Shown: piece by piece, positions 5,817 through 6,926 of the stretch
How the letters are laid out: each line of letters begins with the position of its first letter
Numbering within the stretch: the first letter of the stretch is position 1
Source of the DNA: Nitrososphaera sp.
GTDB lineage: Archaea > Thermoproteota > Nitrososphaeria > Nitrososphaerales > Nitrososphaeraceae
Reading direction: 5' to 3'
NCBI GenBank assembly: GCA_025935445.1
Contig: JAICVG010000053.1
Span: forward strand, 1-6,926
Length of the DNA: 6,926 bases
The notes under the pieces: generated by a model
What the model was told of the DNA's origin: nothing
The model's input: the letters and a program-made list of their open reading frames with translations, nothing else
Databases searched by the model: none
Made by a program: the position numbers and the translations under genes

Positions 5817-6872
5817 TTGGTTAGAAAAGCTGCTACTAGCAGTAAACTTACGATTGCGACGCTTGGCTCCCATTGTTCATTACAAGTTCTAAAGGGTGCG
5901 AAGGATGAAGGTTTTAGGACATTGCTTGTATGCGAGAAACGTCGGCTGGGGCTATACTCAAGGTTTGAGTTTATTGATGAAATTGTCGAGGTTGACAGTT
6001 TTGCCGAGATCCTTGGGGATGCATGTCGCAACCGTCTCAAGCAGGCAGGCTCCGTGCTGATTCCCCATGGTACTCTGATATCTCAGATGAAAAGCGACGA
6101 AATTGAGAAGATAGACACACCTGTATTTGGCAACAAGTGGATATTAAGGTGGGAGGCGGACAGGGATCTCAAAGAAAAGCTGATGAAAGAGGCAGGCCTG
6201 AAGACTCCCCAGGCTATCAGATCGAAAAATGAGATCAAGGGGTTATGCATTGTGAAGTTGCATGGGGCCGCCGGTGGGCGTGGCTATTACCTTGCATGGA
6301 ATCGCGAGAGCTTTGAAGAAGGTGCGAGACGGCTCATTGATCAAAAGATAATCGGAGGAGAGAGCGATCTGTACATTCAGGAATTCATCAGAGGTGTGCC
6401 AGTCTATTTGCAGTATTTCTATTCACCAATAACTGAAGAACTTGAACTGCTGGGAATAGACCGGCGATATGAATCAGATATTGACGGCATCGGCAGGATC
6501 CCTGCAAAACAGCAGCTTGGCGCCGGCAGCATCGAGCCGTCGTACACTGTCATTGGAAACATACCGCTTGTTCTGCGTGAATCATTGCTGGAAGAAGTAT
6601 ACAAGATAGGCGAAAACTTTGTGCATGCTACAGAGCGGCTAGTGCCACCAGGGATGCCTGGACCGTTCTGCCTTGAAGGAGTATATGACAGCGAAGGCAA
6701 ATTCACAACCTTTGAATTTTCTGCAAGGATCGTGGCAGGGACGAACCTCTACCTTGACGGTTCACCTTACTCTGGACTGTTATATGACGAGCCCATGAGC
6801 ATGGGGAGAAGAATAGCACGCGAAGTAAAGGTAGCAAAGAAAAGGGGCAAGCTGGATAAAGTAGTAACTTAA
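5817..6872 (+). CDS. purP: Formate-dependent FAICAR synthetase PurP (5-formaminoimidazole-4-carboxamide ribonucleotide synthetase)
   Basis: PurP is an ATP-grasp ligase that formylates AICAR with formate and ATP to give FAICAR, the next-to-last intermediate of IMP synthesis. It replaces the folate-dependent PurH step in many Archaea. At 351 residues it is near the usual length. Visible motifs are the N-terminal IATLGSHCSLQVLKGAKDEGF (substrate-binding region; SH at 18-19), VKLHGAAGGRGYYLA (146-160; glycine-rich ATP-grasp loop), LGIDRRYESDIDGIGRIPA (212-230), TFEFSARIVAGTN (298-310; probable metal ligands E300 and N310) and SPYSGLLYDEPMSMGRRIA (316-334). The only usable start is TTG at 5817; an in-frame TAA lies at 5790-5792 and no other canonical start codon falls in between. 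No well-spaced Shine-Dalgarno sequence is present, but a TATA-like element sits about 27 nt upstream, so the mRNA may be leaderless. Some archaeal purP paralogues have uncertain function, so the exact reaction is inferred from conserved motifs. Confidence 0.93.
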   Translation: MVRKAATSSKLTIATLGSHCSLQVLKGAKDEGFRTLLVCEKRRLGLYSRFEFIDEIVEVDSFAEILGDACRNRLKQAGSVLIPHGTLISQMKSDEIEKIDTPVFGNKWILRWEADRDLKEKLMKEAGLKTPQAIRSKNEIKGLCIVKLHGAAGGRGYYLAWNRESFEEGARRLIDQKIIGGESDLYIQEFIRGVPVYLQYFYSPITEELELLGIDRRYESDIDGIGRIPAKQQLGAGSIEPSYTVIGNIPLVLRESLLEEVYKIGENFVHATERLVPPGMPGPFCLEGVYDSEGKFTTFEFSARIVAGTNLYLDGSPYSGLLYDEPMSMGRRIAREVKVAKKRGKLDKVVT

Positions 6873-6896
6873 GCGGTTTCTTATGAAAACAATAGG

Positions 6897-6926
6897 GTGA
6901 GTATCAAGAAAAAGAGACTTGTTGTA
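6897..6926 (+). CDS. Possible start of a further plus-strand gene (partial at the right edge)
   Basis: A GTG at 6897, 24 nt after the purP stop, opens a frame that reads VSIKKKRLVV up to the window edge. A basic N-terminus followed by a hydrophobic strand is plausible for a cytoplasmic enzyme, and the spacing would suit co-transcription with purP. Only ten codons are visible and no Shine-Dalgarno sequence is well placed, so this is a weak call. An ATG at 6883 in another frame stops after five codons. Confidence 0.3.
   Translation, partial: MSIKKKRLVV

Noticed and set aside
6419..6706. Minus-strand open frame inside purP
   Set aside because: It is antisense to conserved PurP motifs, has a Ser/Pro-rich shadow-like composition and no promoter signal.
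1..6926. Mobile element, toxin-antitoxin, defence or other undescribed multi-gene system
   Set aside because: All complete genes belong to translation or purine synthesis families, and no transposase, terminal repeats, integrase or tRNA-flanked site is visible.

Overview
The window looks like part of an archaeal chromosome, most likely from the Nitrososphaerota (Thaumarchaeota), although the lineage is an inference from gene content. It carries an archaeal-type AspRS, a GatCAB amidotransferase and PurP. PurP is the formate-dependent purine enzyme typical of Archaea. Spacers contain TATA-like elements about 27 nt ahead of start codons, and Shine-Dalgarno motifs are sparse, which fits leaderless archaeal transcription. 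Base composition is moderate and coding density is high.

Layout: bases 1-141 are the 3' end of a plus-strand reading frame that ends in five near-perfect copies of a 24-bp repeat (GDEEEGGG per unit). It converges on a minus-strand cluster across a 25-bp gap. That cluster, read from right to left, is aspS (4688-3348), gatC (3340-3068), gatA (3066-1624) and gatB (1627-167). The genes are separated by 7 nt, 1 nt and a 4-nt overlap, so it is almost certainly one operon. Upstream of it, also on the minus strand and after a 105-bp spacer, lies an alanyl-tRNA-editing-like gene joined to a DHHA1 (C-Ala) domain. A divergent gene, purP (5817-6872, plus strand), follows, and a possible start of another plus-strand gene reaches the window edge.

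Function: aspS and gatCAB together form the indirect route to Asn-tRNA(Asn). A non-discriminating AspRS charges tRNA(Asn) with Asp and GatCAB amidates it. The editing-like gene next to them is a second translation-quality function. PurP belongs to inosine monophosphate synthesis and is probably expressed separately from the divergent promoter region.

The window is mostly conserved housekeeping content. Two points deserve attention. In the editing-like protein, the conserved zinc motif HTAEH lies upstream of every canonical start codon, which implies a non-canonical start, a decayed start or a sequence error. The other is the perfectly repeated acidic/glycine tail at the left edge. Start codons are also unusual: TTG for aspS, gatA and purP, and GTG or ATG for gatB. 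I see no mobile element, CRISPR array, tRNA or rRNA, and no clear new defence or metabolic system.
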